Shown here: piece by piece, positions 25,912-34,127 of the stretch
Layout: every line of letters begins with the position of its first letter
Position numbering within the stretch: position 1 is the stretch's first letter
Origin: Pseudomonas batumici
GTDB lineage: Bacteria; Pseudomonadota; Gammaproteobacteria; Pseudomonadales; Pseudomonadaceae
Length of the DNA: 64,000 bases
Assembly: GCF_000820515.1 (NCBI RefSeq)
Contig: NZ_JXDG01000068.1
Span: forward strand, 186,001-250,000
Direction: 5' to 3'
The notes under the pieces: model-generated
Database searches by the model: none
What the model was told of the DNA's origin: nothing
The model's input: only the letters and a program-made list of their open reading frames with translations
Translations under genes and position numbers: made by a program

Positions 25912-26475
25912 ATGAAAAGAACAGCAAGGTTTCTCATCTTCACTTCGCTACTTTTGATCGTCGGTTGCGCGAGCAAGATCAAGGTCCCCGAAGTCTCGGG
26001 AACTGTCCTTAAGGATGGCCGACCTGTGGAGAATATGAGGATCAGAATCATTACCGAAGTCCCGCGAGAAACCACCACCCCTCTGCAACACGTGATGGCC
26101 CAGGCGCTTGCCCAGACCACAACACTGCAAACCCGTAGAGAATTCAAATTCGTGGTAACCGTCTCCGAGTTGACCTACACCAATGCGAAAGGGGAGTTTT
26201 ATTTTTACCCCTTCGAGGTTGATCTACCCGCAGCAGAAACCGATGACACACCTACGCCACGAAGCCGTGATCAAGCCGCTGAAAATCCGCTACGTGGTGA
26301 TACACCTGCGAGCCGGCTACAAATCCAGTTCGAACACAATAATCAATGGATGCGGGGATGGGGCTTCGAACGCGGAAGCCGGGCCTTGCCCCAAGAAGTC
26401 CTGGAACTGCAATGTGAGTTGTCGTCAGACAAGGGCGCAGCCCCGAGTACAGAAGTTGCTTGTCACGAAAAATAA
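25912..26475 (+). CDS. Predicted lipoprotein with carboxypeptidase-regulatory-like (DUF6795-like) domain
   Basis: A 187-residue protein with a lipoprotein signal (FLIFTSLLLIVGC, Cys at about 19). The mature part has the beta-sandwich pattern VSGTVLKDGRPVENMRIRI with a downstream YTNAKGEFYFYPFEVD turn, as in transthyretin or carboxypeptidase-regulatory-like folds; it recalls DUF6795, but I cannot confirm this. The C-terminal part is unrecognised. The gene and its upstream 240 bp are markedly AT-richer than the neighbours, and they follow a broken antitoxin, which suggests horizontal acquisition. Function unknown. Confidence 0.7.
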   Translation: MKRTARFLIFTSLLLIVGCASKIKVPEVSGTVLKDGRPVENMRIRIITEVPRETTTPLQHVMAQALAQTTTLQTRREFKFVVTVSELTYTNAKGEFYFYPFEVDLPAAETDDTPTPRSRDQAAENPLRGDTPASRLQIQFEHNNQWMRGWGFERGSRALPQEVLELQCELSSDKGAAPSTEVACHEK

Positions 26476-26821
26476 TAAGTTTCTCCAGCGCTACTTCTGG
26501 TGCCAGCCCAAGGCGTGTTCAGGCGCGCGATCCACTGTAGCCATCACTACCAAGAGAAAAAGGATTTCAATACAATCTCTTCGCAGCCCTAGCCGTTCCA
26601 CTCCCGGGTTACTGAAACGGTGAAGAACCTAGGTATATGTGGCCCCGTTATGCGGGGCCTACTTGTTTCTGGCGACCTCACTGCCCAGCGTTAACGGTGC
26701 GTCACTCCCCCACGAACAGACAACGAATCGTCTGGACACACAAAAGCCCCCAAGCCCATCCTCCGCTCAACTAGTCTTCCAGAACCGCAGGAAGCGGCCC
26801 CTTCGCGTTCAAGGAAAGAGC
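26476..26821. other. 346-bp region between the lipoprotein gene and comM
   Basis: No convincing gene. A hairpin GGCCCCG-TTAT-GCGGGGCC at about 26641-26659 is followed by TACTTGTTT and could end the lipoprotein transcript or a short RNA. An ACGG/CCGT pair around 26591-26624 adds a second possible fold. AGGAAAGAG at the right end is the comM ribosome site. Confidence 0.45.
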
Positions 26822-28315
26822 ATGTCCCTGGCCATCGTCCACAGTCGCGCCCAGGTGGGCGTGGAAGCCCCCGCCGTCACCGTCGAAACTCATCTGGCCA
26901 ACGGCTTGCCTACCCTGACGCTGGTCGGGCTGCCCGAAACCGCCGTGAAGGAAAGCAAGGACCGGGTCCGCAGCGCGATCCTCAACTCGGCCCTCGATTT
27001 TCCCGCCCGGCGCATCACCCTCAACCTCGCCCCGGCCGACCTGCCCAAGGACGGCGGACGCTTCGACCTGGCGATTGCCCTCGGCATCCTGGCCGCCAGC
27101 GTGCAGGTGCCCGCTCTGACCCTGGACAACATGGAGTGCCTCGGCGAACTGGCCTTGTCCGGTGCCATCCGTCCGGTGCAAGGCGTGCTGCCGGCGGCAC
27201 TGGCCGCCCGCGCCGCCGGGCGCACGCTGGTGGTGCCGCAGGCCAATGCCGAAGAGGCCTCGCTGGCCTCCGGGCTGACCGTGATTGCCGTCGACCATCT
27301 GCTGCAACTGGTGGCCCATCTCAACGGGCATGCGCCGATCAAACCCTTCGAATCCAGCGGCCTGTTGCACCTGAGCAAGCCCTACCCGGACCTGAGCGAA
27401 GTGCAAGGCCAACTCGCCGCCAAACGCGCCCTGCTGATCGCCGCCGCCGGGGCGCACAACCTGTTGTTCAGCGGCCCACCCGGCACCGGGAAAACCCTGC
27501 TCGCCAGCCGCCTGCCCGGTTTACTGCCGCCGCTGGACGAACAGGAAGCGCTGGAAGTTGCAGCCATCCAGTCGGTCGCCAGTCATGTGCCGTTGAGCAG
27601 TTGGCCGCAGCGGCCGTTTCGCCAACCCCACCACTCAGCCTCGGGCCCGGCACTGGTAGGTGGCGGCCCTCGACCGCGCCCCGGTGAAATCACCCTGGCC
27701 CATCACGGCGTGCTCTTCCTGGATGAATTGCCGGAATTCGACCGCAAGGTACTGGAGGTTTTGCGCGAGCCGCTGGAATCCGGCCATATCGTGATTTCCC
27801 GCGCCCGCGACCGCGTGCGCTTCCCGGCGCGCTTCCAACTGGTGGCGGCAATGAATCCCTGTCCCTGTGGATATCTTGGCGACCCCAGCGGACGCTGCCG
27901 CTGCACCCCGGAACAGATCCAGCGCTACAGCAACAAGCTCTCCGGCCCGCTGCTGGACCGCATCGACCTGCACCTGACTGTGGCCCGCGAAGCCACGGCG
28001 CTCAGCCCCATCCGCCAGGACGGCGACAGCACCGCCCAGGCCGCCGCCCACGTCGCCGAAGCCCGACAACGCCAGCAACAACGCCAAGGCTGCGCCAATG
28101 CATTTTTGGATTTACCGGGGTTACGTGCGCACTGCAAGTTATCCACAGGCGATGAAAAGTGGCTGGAAACGGCATGTGAACGACTGACGCTTTCGCTACG
28201 GGCAGCCCATCGGCTTCTCAAGGTGGCACGTACGTTGGCGGACCTGGAACAGGTGGACAACATAGGCCGGGATCATCTGGCCGAAGCGTTGCAATATCGG
28301 CCAGTGTCCCAATAG
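26822..28315 (+). CDS. comM: ComM/YifB family Mg-chelatase-like AAA+ helicase
   Basis: ComM is a hexameric branch-migration helicase that helps integrate DNA during natural transformation; many species that are not known to be competent keep it. The 497 residues start MSLAIVHSRAQVGVEAPAV (ATG 26822 with AGGAAAGAGC). The N-terminal part is Lon-protease-like (about 1-170). The AAA+ part has Walker A GPPGTGKT (about 218), Walker B HHGVLFLDELPEF and sensor region AAMNPCPCGYLGD with the zinc-like cysteines, then a C-terminal Mg-chelatase subdomain. Confidence 0.94.
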   Translation: MSLAIVHSRAQVGVEAPAVTVETHLANGLPTLTLVGLPETAVKESKDRVRSAILNSALDFPARRITLNLAPADLPKDGGRFDLAIALGILAASVQVPALTLDNMECLGELALSGAIRPVQGVLPAALAARAAGRTLVVPQANAEEASLASGLTVIAVDHLLQLVAHLNGHAPIKPFESSGLLHLSKPYPDLSEVQGQLAAKRALLIAAAGAHNLLFSGPPGTGKTLLASRLPGLLPPLDEQEALEVAAIQSVASHVPLSSWPQRPFRQPHHSASGPALVGGGPRPRPGEITLAHHGVLFLDELPEFDRKVLEVLREPLESGHIVISRARDRVRFPARFQLVAAMNPCPCGYLGDPSGRCRCTPEQIQRYSNKLSGPLLDRIDLHLTVAREATALSPIRQDGDSTAQAAAHVAEARQRQQQRQGCANAFLDLPGLRAHCKLSTGDEKWLETACERLTLSLRAAHRLLKVARTLADLEQVDNIGRDHLAEALQYRPVSQ

Positions 28316-28381
28316 ACATGACATCGCGTGAACAAGGCCAGGCCGAAACATCACGTCATCGGCCCGCCCATCCCCAGAGGG

Positions 28382-29596
28382 TTATTCCTTGCTCAAATCC
28401 ACCAACGGCGTGCCCCGCACCTCCGTCTTGCGCCCGTCCTGAATCTGCGTCACCCGCTGCACCGCCTTATCCACAGCCGCCTTGTCCGCCAGCAGGCTGT
28501 AACTGATCTGGAACTGGCGTTTCTGCCCGGCCTCGATAGTCGGCACCAGCCCCAAGGGACGCTGATAATGGCGGTTATAGGAGAAACTGGTGCCCGGCTC
28601 CAGCCCGGTGACATAACCCTGGCCCTGGGTATCGGTGTTTTTCCACAGGGAGAACACCGGCAACTGCTGGGTATTGAAGCCGAGCGAAACCCCGAGACTA
28701 CCGGCCTTGTTATGCAACACCGCCAGGGTATCGCCCTTGGCGTCGGCATACGGCACGACGTTGTAGACGGTCTCGTCATAGTCCTTGGTCGGCGCGCGAT
28801 AGGTCTGCCAATCCGGCAGGTCGCCCTTGGCCTTGTCGTTGAATGGCGATACCTGCTTCACCGGCGCCACGAAACGCGCGCCCTGCTCCAGGAACGGGGT
28901 GCTGAAGTTGCTGTGATACAGCGCCTGGTATTCCTTCGGGTAGTCGCCGTTGTTGGTCAAGGTGTCGTTGAGCGCAAAGCTCACGCTGCCGGGCAGCGTC
29001 GACAGTTCGGTAACCACGGAGAAGTCGACCTTCTTGAACGCCTGCTCCTTCAGCTCGCCTTGCAGCCGAATGGCATAGGGCGGTTGTTCATCGATATGCA
29101 GGGTGACCTTGCTGGCCGGAATATTCGCCGCCCGCCCATGCAAGGTGAGCAATTCGCCGTTATCGAGCCCCGGGTGCCCGACCCACTCATAGCCGCAACG
29201 CACCACCAACTCGTTGAAGCCCTCCAGCCAACCCAGGCCGCCGCGACCGTTGAGCTCGATAAAGGACGGATTGACCACTTCCTTGACCGGCGAATCCCAG
29301 CCCATGCGTACATTGCCCACGGAGGCCTGCAGGACGTTCATGCCCCGCGTCGGCACTACCGACAGTTTCATCGTGCCATTGTCGATATCGACGATGCTGA
29401 CCCCTTCCTGGCGACCGCCGTGCAAGGTGCGCATCGTTACGGAGAAGGGTTTGGCGGTCTTGATCCCCAGTTGCTGGCTGGTGATCTGGCGGTTCTGCGC
29501 GGGAGTGTCGCTGTCGAGCAACACGTAATCCCAGGCCATGGCGTGGGAAGCGGCGGTCAAGGCGGTGACGCCGAAGAGCAATCGGAGGGAGGTCAT
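28382..29596 (-). CDS. Secreted aldose 1-epimerase-like protein (DUF4432 family)
   Basis: A 404-residue protein with a signal peptide (LRLLFGVTALTAASHAMAW). The mature part follows the galactose-mutarotase-like beta-sandwich of DUF4432: VVPTRGMNVLQASVGNVRMGWDS, ELVVRCGYEWVGHP, HGRAANIPASKVTLH, and a late VTGLEPGTSFSYNRHYQR. It probably binds or interconverts a sugar in the periplasm. GGAGG stands before ATG 29596. The promoter carries a perfect 12-bp operator of the LacI/Cra type (see regulatory entry), which supports a sugar-related role. Substrate unknown. Confidence 0.82.
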   Translation of the reverse strand: MTSLRLLFGVTALTAASHAMAWDYVLLDSDTPAQNRQITSQQLGIKTAKPFSVTMRTLHGGRQEGVSIVDIDNGTMKLSVVPTRGMNVLQASVGNVRMGWDSPVKEVVNPSFIELNGRGGLGWLEGFNELVVRCGYEWVGHPGLDNGELLTLHGRAANIPASKVTLHIDEQPPYAIRLQGELKEQAFKKVDFSVVTELSTLPGSVSFALNDTLTNNGDYPKEYQALYHSNFSTPFLEQGARFVAPVKQVSPFNDKAKGDLPDWQTYRAPTKDYDETVYNVVPYADAKGDTLAVLHNKAGSLGVSLGFNTQQLPVFSLWKNTDTQGQGYVTGLEPGTSFSYNRHYQRPLGLVPTIEAGQKRQFQISYSLLADKAAVDKAVQRVTQIQDGRKTEVRGTPLVDLSKE

Positions 29597-29624
29597 GGGC
29601 GGTCCTTATTGGAGTTGTTCGACT

Positions 29625-29653
29625 TTTATAGCGCTGATGAAACGTTTCAGCAA
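29625..29653 (-). promoter_or_regulatory. Sigma-70 promoter with Cra/LacI-type operator for the epimerase gene
   Basis: On the minus strand TTGCTG (29648-29653) and TATAAA (29625-29630) are separated by exactly 17 bp. The perfect palindrome TGAAACGTTTCA (29638-29649) covers the -35 and the spacer. This is the core recognised by Cra/FruR and related LacI-family repressors, so repression by a sugar-phosphate-sensing regulator is predicted. Confidence 0.65.
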
Positions 29654-29686
29654 GCTGGCCGAACAAATACCGCCGAGAAAACCGTA

Positions 29687-30607
29687 TCAGCCCAACCGCT
29701 GGACTTCAGGCAGGACCATGGCGGCGACCTCGCCCTGGAGGAAATCGCTGAGACGCCGCAGACGCTCCCCGCCCGGACGGGTCTTCGGCCAGACCAGGTA
29801 ATATTTCTCACCGCTGTCGACGGCGGTCGGCCATGGCAGGCTCAGACGCCCTTGCGCCACGTCCTCGGCCACCATCAGCAGGTCGCCCATGGACACCCCG
29901 TACCCCCGAGCGGCGGCAATCATGCCCAGTTCCAGGGTATCGAACACCTGGCCGCCCTTGAGGGAGATCCGTTCGGACAGGCCCATGCGCTCCAGCCAAC
30001 TGCGCCAGTCTCGACGATCGGGGGTCGGGTGCAGCAACTCGACGCCGGCCAGGCGCTCGGCATCCCAAGGCTGCTCGTTGAGCAACGTGGGTGCTCCCAC
30101 CGGAATCAACCACTCGGAAAACAGGTAGCTGGCCTCCCAATCGGGCGGGAAATGACCGTTGCTGAGCAACACCGCGCAATCAAACGGCTCCTGGTTGAAG
30201 TCCACGCTGTCGACATCCATCCAGGCACTGGTGAGCTGGACCTCATTGCCCTTCTGCAAATGCCGGAAGCGGCTGAGCCGGGCCAGCAGCCAACGCATGG
30301 TCAGGGTCGAGGGTGCCTTCATACGCAGGACATCGTCTTCGGCGCGCAAGGTATTGCAGGCCCGCTCCAGGGCACCGAAACCCTCGCGGATACCCGGCAG
30401 CAGCAAACGCGCCGATTCGGTCAGTTGCAGGTTGCGCCCGTTGCGCTGGAACAGCCGACAGGCAAAGTGCTCTTCCAGCGTACGAATGTGTCGACTGACC
30501 GCACTCTGGGTAATGGACAGCTCTTCCGCCGCCCGGGTGAACGAACTGTAGCGCGCCGCCGCTTCAAAGGCGCGCAAGGCATAGAGAGGAGGTAGACGAC
30601 GGGACAT
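29687..30607 (-). CDS. LysR-family transcriptional regulator (GcvA-like)
   Basis: A 306-residue LysR regulator. Residues about 1-65 hold the winged helix (YALRAFEAAARYSSFTRAAE, ELSITQSAVSRHIRTLEEHF), followed by a substrate-binding domain with the GcvA/AmpR-like pattern LTMRWLLARLSRFRHLQKGN. ATG 30607 is chosen because the family N-terminus MSRRLPPLYALRAFE begins there; the frame is open 40 codons further up without support. It is divergent from the MATE gene, with a T-N11-A palindrome between them, so it may regulate itself and that pump. Effector unknown. Confidence 0.9.
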   Translation of the reverse strand: MSRRLPPLYALRAFEAAARYSSFTRAAEELSITQSAVSRHIRTLEEHFACRLFQRNGRNLQLTESARLLLPGIREGFGALERACNTLRAEDDVLRMKAPSTLTMRWLLARLSRFRHLQKGNEVQLTSAWMDVDSVDFNQEPFDCAVLLSNGHFPPDWEASYLFSEWLIPVGAPTLLNEQPWDAERLAGVELLHPTPDRRDWRSWLERMGLSERISLKGGQVFDTLELGMIAAARGYGVSMGDLLMVAEDVAQGRLSLPWPTAVDSGEKYYLVWPKTRPGGERLRRLSDFLQGEVAAMVLPEVQRLG

Positions 30608-30656
30608 GGGGAGCGCTCCGATAACGCAATGGGCCAACCCTAGCAGAAACCGCCCT

Positions 30657-30675
30657 GCATGAGTTTTTATCATGC
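30657..30675. promoter_or_regulatory. LysR-type palindrome between the LysR and MATE genes
   Basis: GCATGA-N7-TCATGC is a perfect inverted repeat and contains an AT-N11-AT core, the standard LysR-family recognition layout. It lies 50 bp before the LysR start and 85 bp before the MATE start, so it can serve both promoters. Confidence 0.55.
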
Positions 30676-30759
30676 GAGCAATCGGTTTTATCCCTTTGTG
30701 CAAATCTCCCCGAACGCTGAAAATCAACGGTTCTCACTGCCTTCCACCTGTCGAGCCTG

Positions 30760-32163
30760 ATGATCATGAAGCATTCAGCACGCACCGAACTCTGGGCCAT
30801 CCTGCGGCTGTCCGGGCCGCTGATTGCCTCGCAGTTGGCGCATATGCTGATGGTGCTGACCGACACGCTGATGATGGCCCGGCTCAGCCCCGAGGCCTTG
30901 GCAGGCGGTGGCCTGGGCGCGGCGAGCTATTCGTTCGTGTCGATTTTCTGCATTGGCGTGATCGCGGCAGTGGGCACCTTGGTCTCCATTCGCCAGGGCG
31001 CCGGCGATGTCGAAGGCGCCACCCGCCTGACCCAGGCCGGACTGTGGCTGGCCTGGGCGATGGCCCTGGCGGCCGGCCTGCTGCTGTGGAACCTCAAGCC
31101 GGTGCTGCTGATGTTCGGCCAGACGCCCAGCAACGTGCATGCCGCCGGACAGTTCCTCACGGTGCTGCCGTTCGCCCTGCCCGGCTATCTGAGCTTCATG
31201 GCCCTGCGCGGCTTCACCAGCGCCCTGGGCCGCGCCACGCCGGTGATGGTGATCAGCCTGTGCGGGACCGTGGCCAACTTTGTCCTCAACTATGCCCTGA
31301 TCACCGGGATGTTCGGCTTGCCCAAGCTGGGCCTGGTGGGCATCGGCCTGGTCACCGCCCTTGTCGCCAGCTGCATGGCCCTGGCGTTGGCCTGGCATAT
31401 CAGGCGGCATCCGGCGTACCGCCACTACCCCTTGCTGCGGGGCCTGTCGCGGCCGAACGGGCAGTATCTGCGCGAGCTCTGGCGCCTGGGCCTGCCGATT
31501 GGCGGCACCTATGCAGTGGAAGTCGGGCTGTTCGCCTTTGCCGCGCTGTGCATGGGCACCATGGGCAGTACGCAACTGGCGGCCCACCAGATCGCCCTGC
31601 AGATCGTCTCGGCGGCCTTCATGGTACCGGCGGGGATCTCCTACGCCATCACCCTGCGCATCGGCCAGCACTATGGCGCCGGGCAACTGCTGGACGCACG
31701 CCTGGCCGGTCGGGTCGGCATCGCCTTCGGCGCGGCCACCATGCTGGCCTTTGCCGCCCTGTTCTGGCTGGCGCCGAATCAGTTGGTGGGGCTGTTCCTG
31801 GACCGCAACGACCCGGCGTTCCAGCCGGTCATCGAACTGGCCGTCAGCCTGTTGGCGGTGGCCGCCTGGTTCGAGTTGTTCGATGGCACCCAGACCATCG
31901 CCATGGGCGCGATTCGCGGCCTGAAAGACGCCAAGACCACCTTCCTCGTCGGTCTTGGCTGCTACTGGCTGATCGGAGCCCCGGCGGCGTGGCTGCTGGC
32001 GTTCGACTTCAACGGCGGGCCGACCGGTGTCTGGTGGGGCCTGGCACTGGGCCTGGCCTGCGCGGCCGTGAGCCTGACGCTGGCGTTCGAATGGCGGATG
32101 AAGCGGATGCTGGGACGCGATCCGGCGCAAAGCCCACAACCCAGCGTCATGGATGCAGCCTGA
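30760..32163 (+). CDS. MATE family (NorM/PmpM-type) multidrug efflux pump
   Basis: A 467-residue inner-membrane antiporter that expels cationic drugs in exchange for Na+ or H+. It has the twelve hydrophobic segments of MATE proteins with family stretches LSGPLIASQLAHMLMVLTDT, GGTYAVEVGLFAFAALCMGT and AAHQIALQIVSAAFMVPAGI. The start may be ATG 30760 or ATG 30766 (MIMKHSARTELW); neither has a strong ribosome site. It is divergent from the LysR gene. In P. aeruginosa PA5294 holds this position. Confidence 0.92.
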   Translation: MIMKHSARTELWAILRLSGPLIASQLAHMLMVLTDTLMMARLSPEALAGGGLGAASYSFVSIFCIGVIAAVGTLVSIRQGAGDVEGATRLTQAGLWLAWAMALAAGLLLWNLKPVLLMFGQTPSNVHAAGQFLTVLPFALPGYLSFMALRGFTSALGRATPVMVISLCGTVANFVLNYALITGMFGLPKLGLVGIGLVTALVASCMALALAWHIRRHPAYRHYPLLRGLSRPNGQYLRELWRLGLPIGGTYAVEVGLFAFAALCMGTMGSTQLAAHQIALQIVSAAFMVPAGISYAITLRIGQHYGAGQLLDARLAGRVGIAFGAATMLAFAALFWLAPNQLVGLFLDRNDPAFQPVIELAVSLLAVAAWFELFDGTQTIAMGAIRGLKDAKTTFLVGLGCYWLIGAPAAWLLAFDFNGGPTGVWWGLALGLACAAVSLTLAFEWRMKRMLGRDPAQSPQPSVMDAA

Positions 32164-32187
32164 GCCAACGGGCTGCATCGGGCGGCG

Positions 32188-33858
32188 TCAGCCCCCTTCC
32201 TGCACCGCCGGCAGGCTGGCGCCAAAGGTCAGGTACTCCAGCAGATCCGCCAGCGGCAACGGCTTGCTGATCAGGTAACCCTGGACCTGGTCGCAGCCGA
32301 AGTCACGCAGCAGCGCCAGTTGCTCCGGCGTTTCCACCCCTTCGGCGACCACGTCCAGATGAAGGTTGTGGGCCAGGTTGATCATGGCATGCACCAGCTT
32401 GCGGTTTTCCTCACGCAGCTCCATGCCGCCGACAAAACTCTTGTCCACCTTGAGCAAGGCGATCGGCAGGCTGTTGAGGTGCACGAAGGAGGAAAACCCG
32501 GTGCCGAAATCGTCCAGGGAAAAGCGCACCCCCAGCCGCCCCAGGGCATCCATGGTCTGCTTGACCAGGTCGCTGCGGCGCATCACCGCGGTTTCGGTCA
32601 GCTCGAACTCCAGCCACTGCGCCTCGACGCCGCGCTCGGCAATCAGCCGACTCAAGGTCGGGAGCAACTGGCTGTCCTGGAACTGCCGGAACGACAGGTT
32701 GACCGCCATGTGCAACGGCGCCAGCCCGCGCTCGCGCAGGGTCTGCATATCCCGCAACGCCCGGGAGATCACCCAGTAGCCCAATGGCACGATCAGCCCG
32801 CTCTGCTCGGCCAGGGGCACGAACTCGCTGGGTGGCAACAACCCGCGCTCGCCATGGCGCCAGCGCACCAGGGCTTCGAGGCCGACGATCTGGCCGCTGC
32901 CCAGGTCCAGGCGCGGCTGGTAATGCAATTCCAGCTCATCGCGGCGCAGGGCCCGGCGCAACTCGCTTTCCAGATCGGCGAGGCTGCGGGCGTTGCGATT
33001 GATGCGCTCATTGAAGGTGTGAAAGGTGCAGCCCTGGGTGCTCTTGGCCTGCTGCATGGCGATATGGGCGTGCCACATCAGCGGGTCGGCACCGGCGTTG
33101 GCACGGCTATGGGCGATGCCCAGGCTGCAACCGATCAGCAGGCTCTCGCCGTCGACCCAGTAGGGTTCGGCCATGGCCTCGACAATCCGTTCGGCCACGC
33201 GCTCGGCCCGCTGGGGGGCGCGGCGGGTGTCGATCAGCAGGGCGAATTCGTCGCTGCCCAGGCGCGCCAGTTGATCACCGGCCTCGAGCTGGCCCTTGAG
33301 CCGCGCGACCACCTGCAGGATCAGCCGGTCGCCGGCCTGATGACCCAGGGCGTCGTTGGCATGCCGGAAATTGTCCAGGTCCAGGTGCCCGAGAGCCAGG
33401 CCGCGCCCAGCGTTCTCGGCCAGCCGCGCCGCCAGCAGGGTCTGGAAACCCTGGCGATTGGCGATGCCGGTCAGCGGGTCCTGCTCGGCCAGGCGCTGCA
33501 AGGTGTTTTCCAGCACGCCGCGTTCACGCACATGACGCAGGCAACGGCGCAAGGTCGGCGCATCGAGCCCCTGGCGAACCAGCCAGTCGCTGGCCCCCAA
33601 GGGCGCGATCAAGGGCTCTTCTTCCAGCAGCAGCACGGTGGGCAGGCGGCAGCGCCCCGGCGCCGGCTGCAAGCCCGGCACCGTCAATAACAGCGCCGTG
33701 CGGTCGGCGTCGAACAACCGGCTGACCGCCTCCCAGGACGGCGCATGGATCAGCACGGTCGAGTCTCCCATCGGAGCCAGACACTCGCGCAACAAGGCCG
33801 CCCACTCCGACTCATCGGCCAGTAGCAGCAAACGCAAGGGTTCAACAGGCGTAGTCAA
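32188..33858 (-). CDS. GGDEF-EAL protein, probable c-di-GMP phosphodiesterase (ProE-like)
   Basis: A 556-residue protein that probably degrades c-di-GMP. Residues 1-120 look like a degenerate receiver domain. The GGDEF domain (about 125-285) has LGSDEF in place of GGDEF, so cyclase activity is doubtful. The EAL domain (about 300-550) keeps the catalytic set: EALVRW, a FELTET glutamate, DDFGTGFSS and VDKSFV, and EGVETPEQL. The start is TTG 33858 with AGGGAG five bases upstream; the next Met is near residue 30. It lies beside rep, where P. aeruginosa carries PA5295 (ProE), a phosphodiesterase controlling exopolysaccharide. Confidence 0.9.
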   Translation of the reverse strand: MTTPVEPLRLLLLADESEWAALLRECLAPMGDSTVLIHAPSWEAVSRLFDADRTALLLTVPGLQPAPGRCRLPTVLLLEEEPLIAPLGASDWLVRQGLDAPTLRRCLRHVRERGVLENTLQRLAEQDPLTGIANRQGFQTLLAARLAENAGRGLALGHLDLDNFRHANDALGHQAGDRLILQVVARLKGQLEAGDQLARLGSDEFALLIDTRRAPQRAERVAERIVEAMAEPYWVDGESLLIGCSLGIAHSRANAGADPLMWHAHIAMQQAKSTQGCTFHTFNERINRNARSLADLESELRRALRRDELELHYQPRLDLGSGQIVGLEALVRWRHGERGLLPPSEFVPLAEQSGLIVPLGYWVISRALRDMQTLRERGLAPLHMAVNLSFRQFQDSQLLPTLSRLIAERGVEAQWLEFELTETAVMRRSDLVKQTMDALGRLGVRFSLDDFGTGFSSFVHLNSLPIALLKVDKSFVGGMELREENRKLVHAMINLAHNLHLDVVAEGVETPEQLALLRDFGCDQVQGYLISKPLPLADLLEYLTFGASLPAVQEGG

Positions 33859-34127
33859 GCTGACTCCCTAGACTCTGCAAAAAACGTTGGCGATCAACAT
33901 TGCGACACGCTCTGGAGGCAATCTTAAATACGATTGATTATCAAGTGCTTTGCGCTGTAGCACAAATGTGAACAATAGCTCGAAATTTGTCGCGCATCCT
34001 GCGGGAAAGTAACAAAACCGGCAAATTTAGATAGCGGGGCGCGTCACAGTGTCGGAGAGTCGCGGCAGAATCCGTCCAGCCTGTTAAAATGCCCGCCCTT
34101 TTTTCGCAGCAGACGTCTGACGCCCTC

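Noticed and set aside
26183..26623. 146-residue frame overlapping the lipoprotein gene
   Set aside because: It is out of frame with the lipoprotein signal gene, has a basic low-complexity end and no ribosome site.
28328..30595. 755-residue plus-strand frame across the epimerase and LysR genes
   Set aside because: It spans two clear minus-strand genes and the promoter between them, and shows no recognisable domain.
33928..33945. TTGATTATCAA upstream of the EAL gene as an Anr box
   Set aside because: The half-sites are one base apart instead of four, so it does not match the FNR/Anr spacing.
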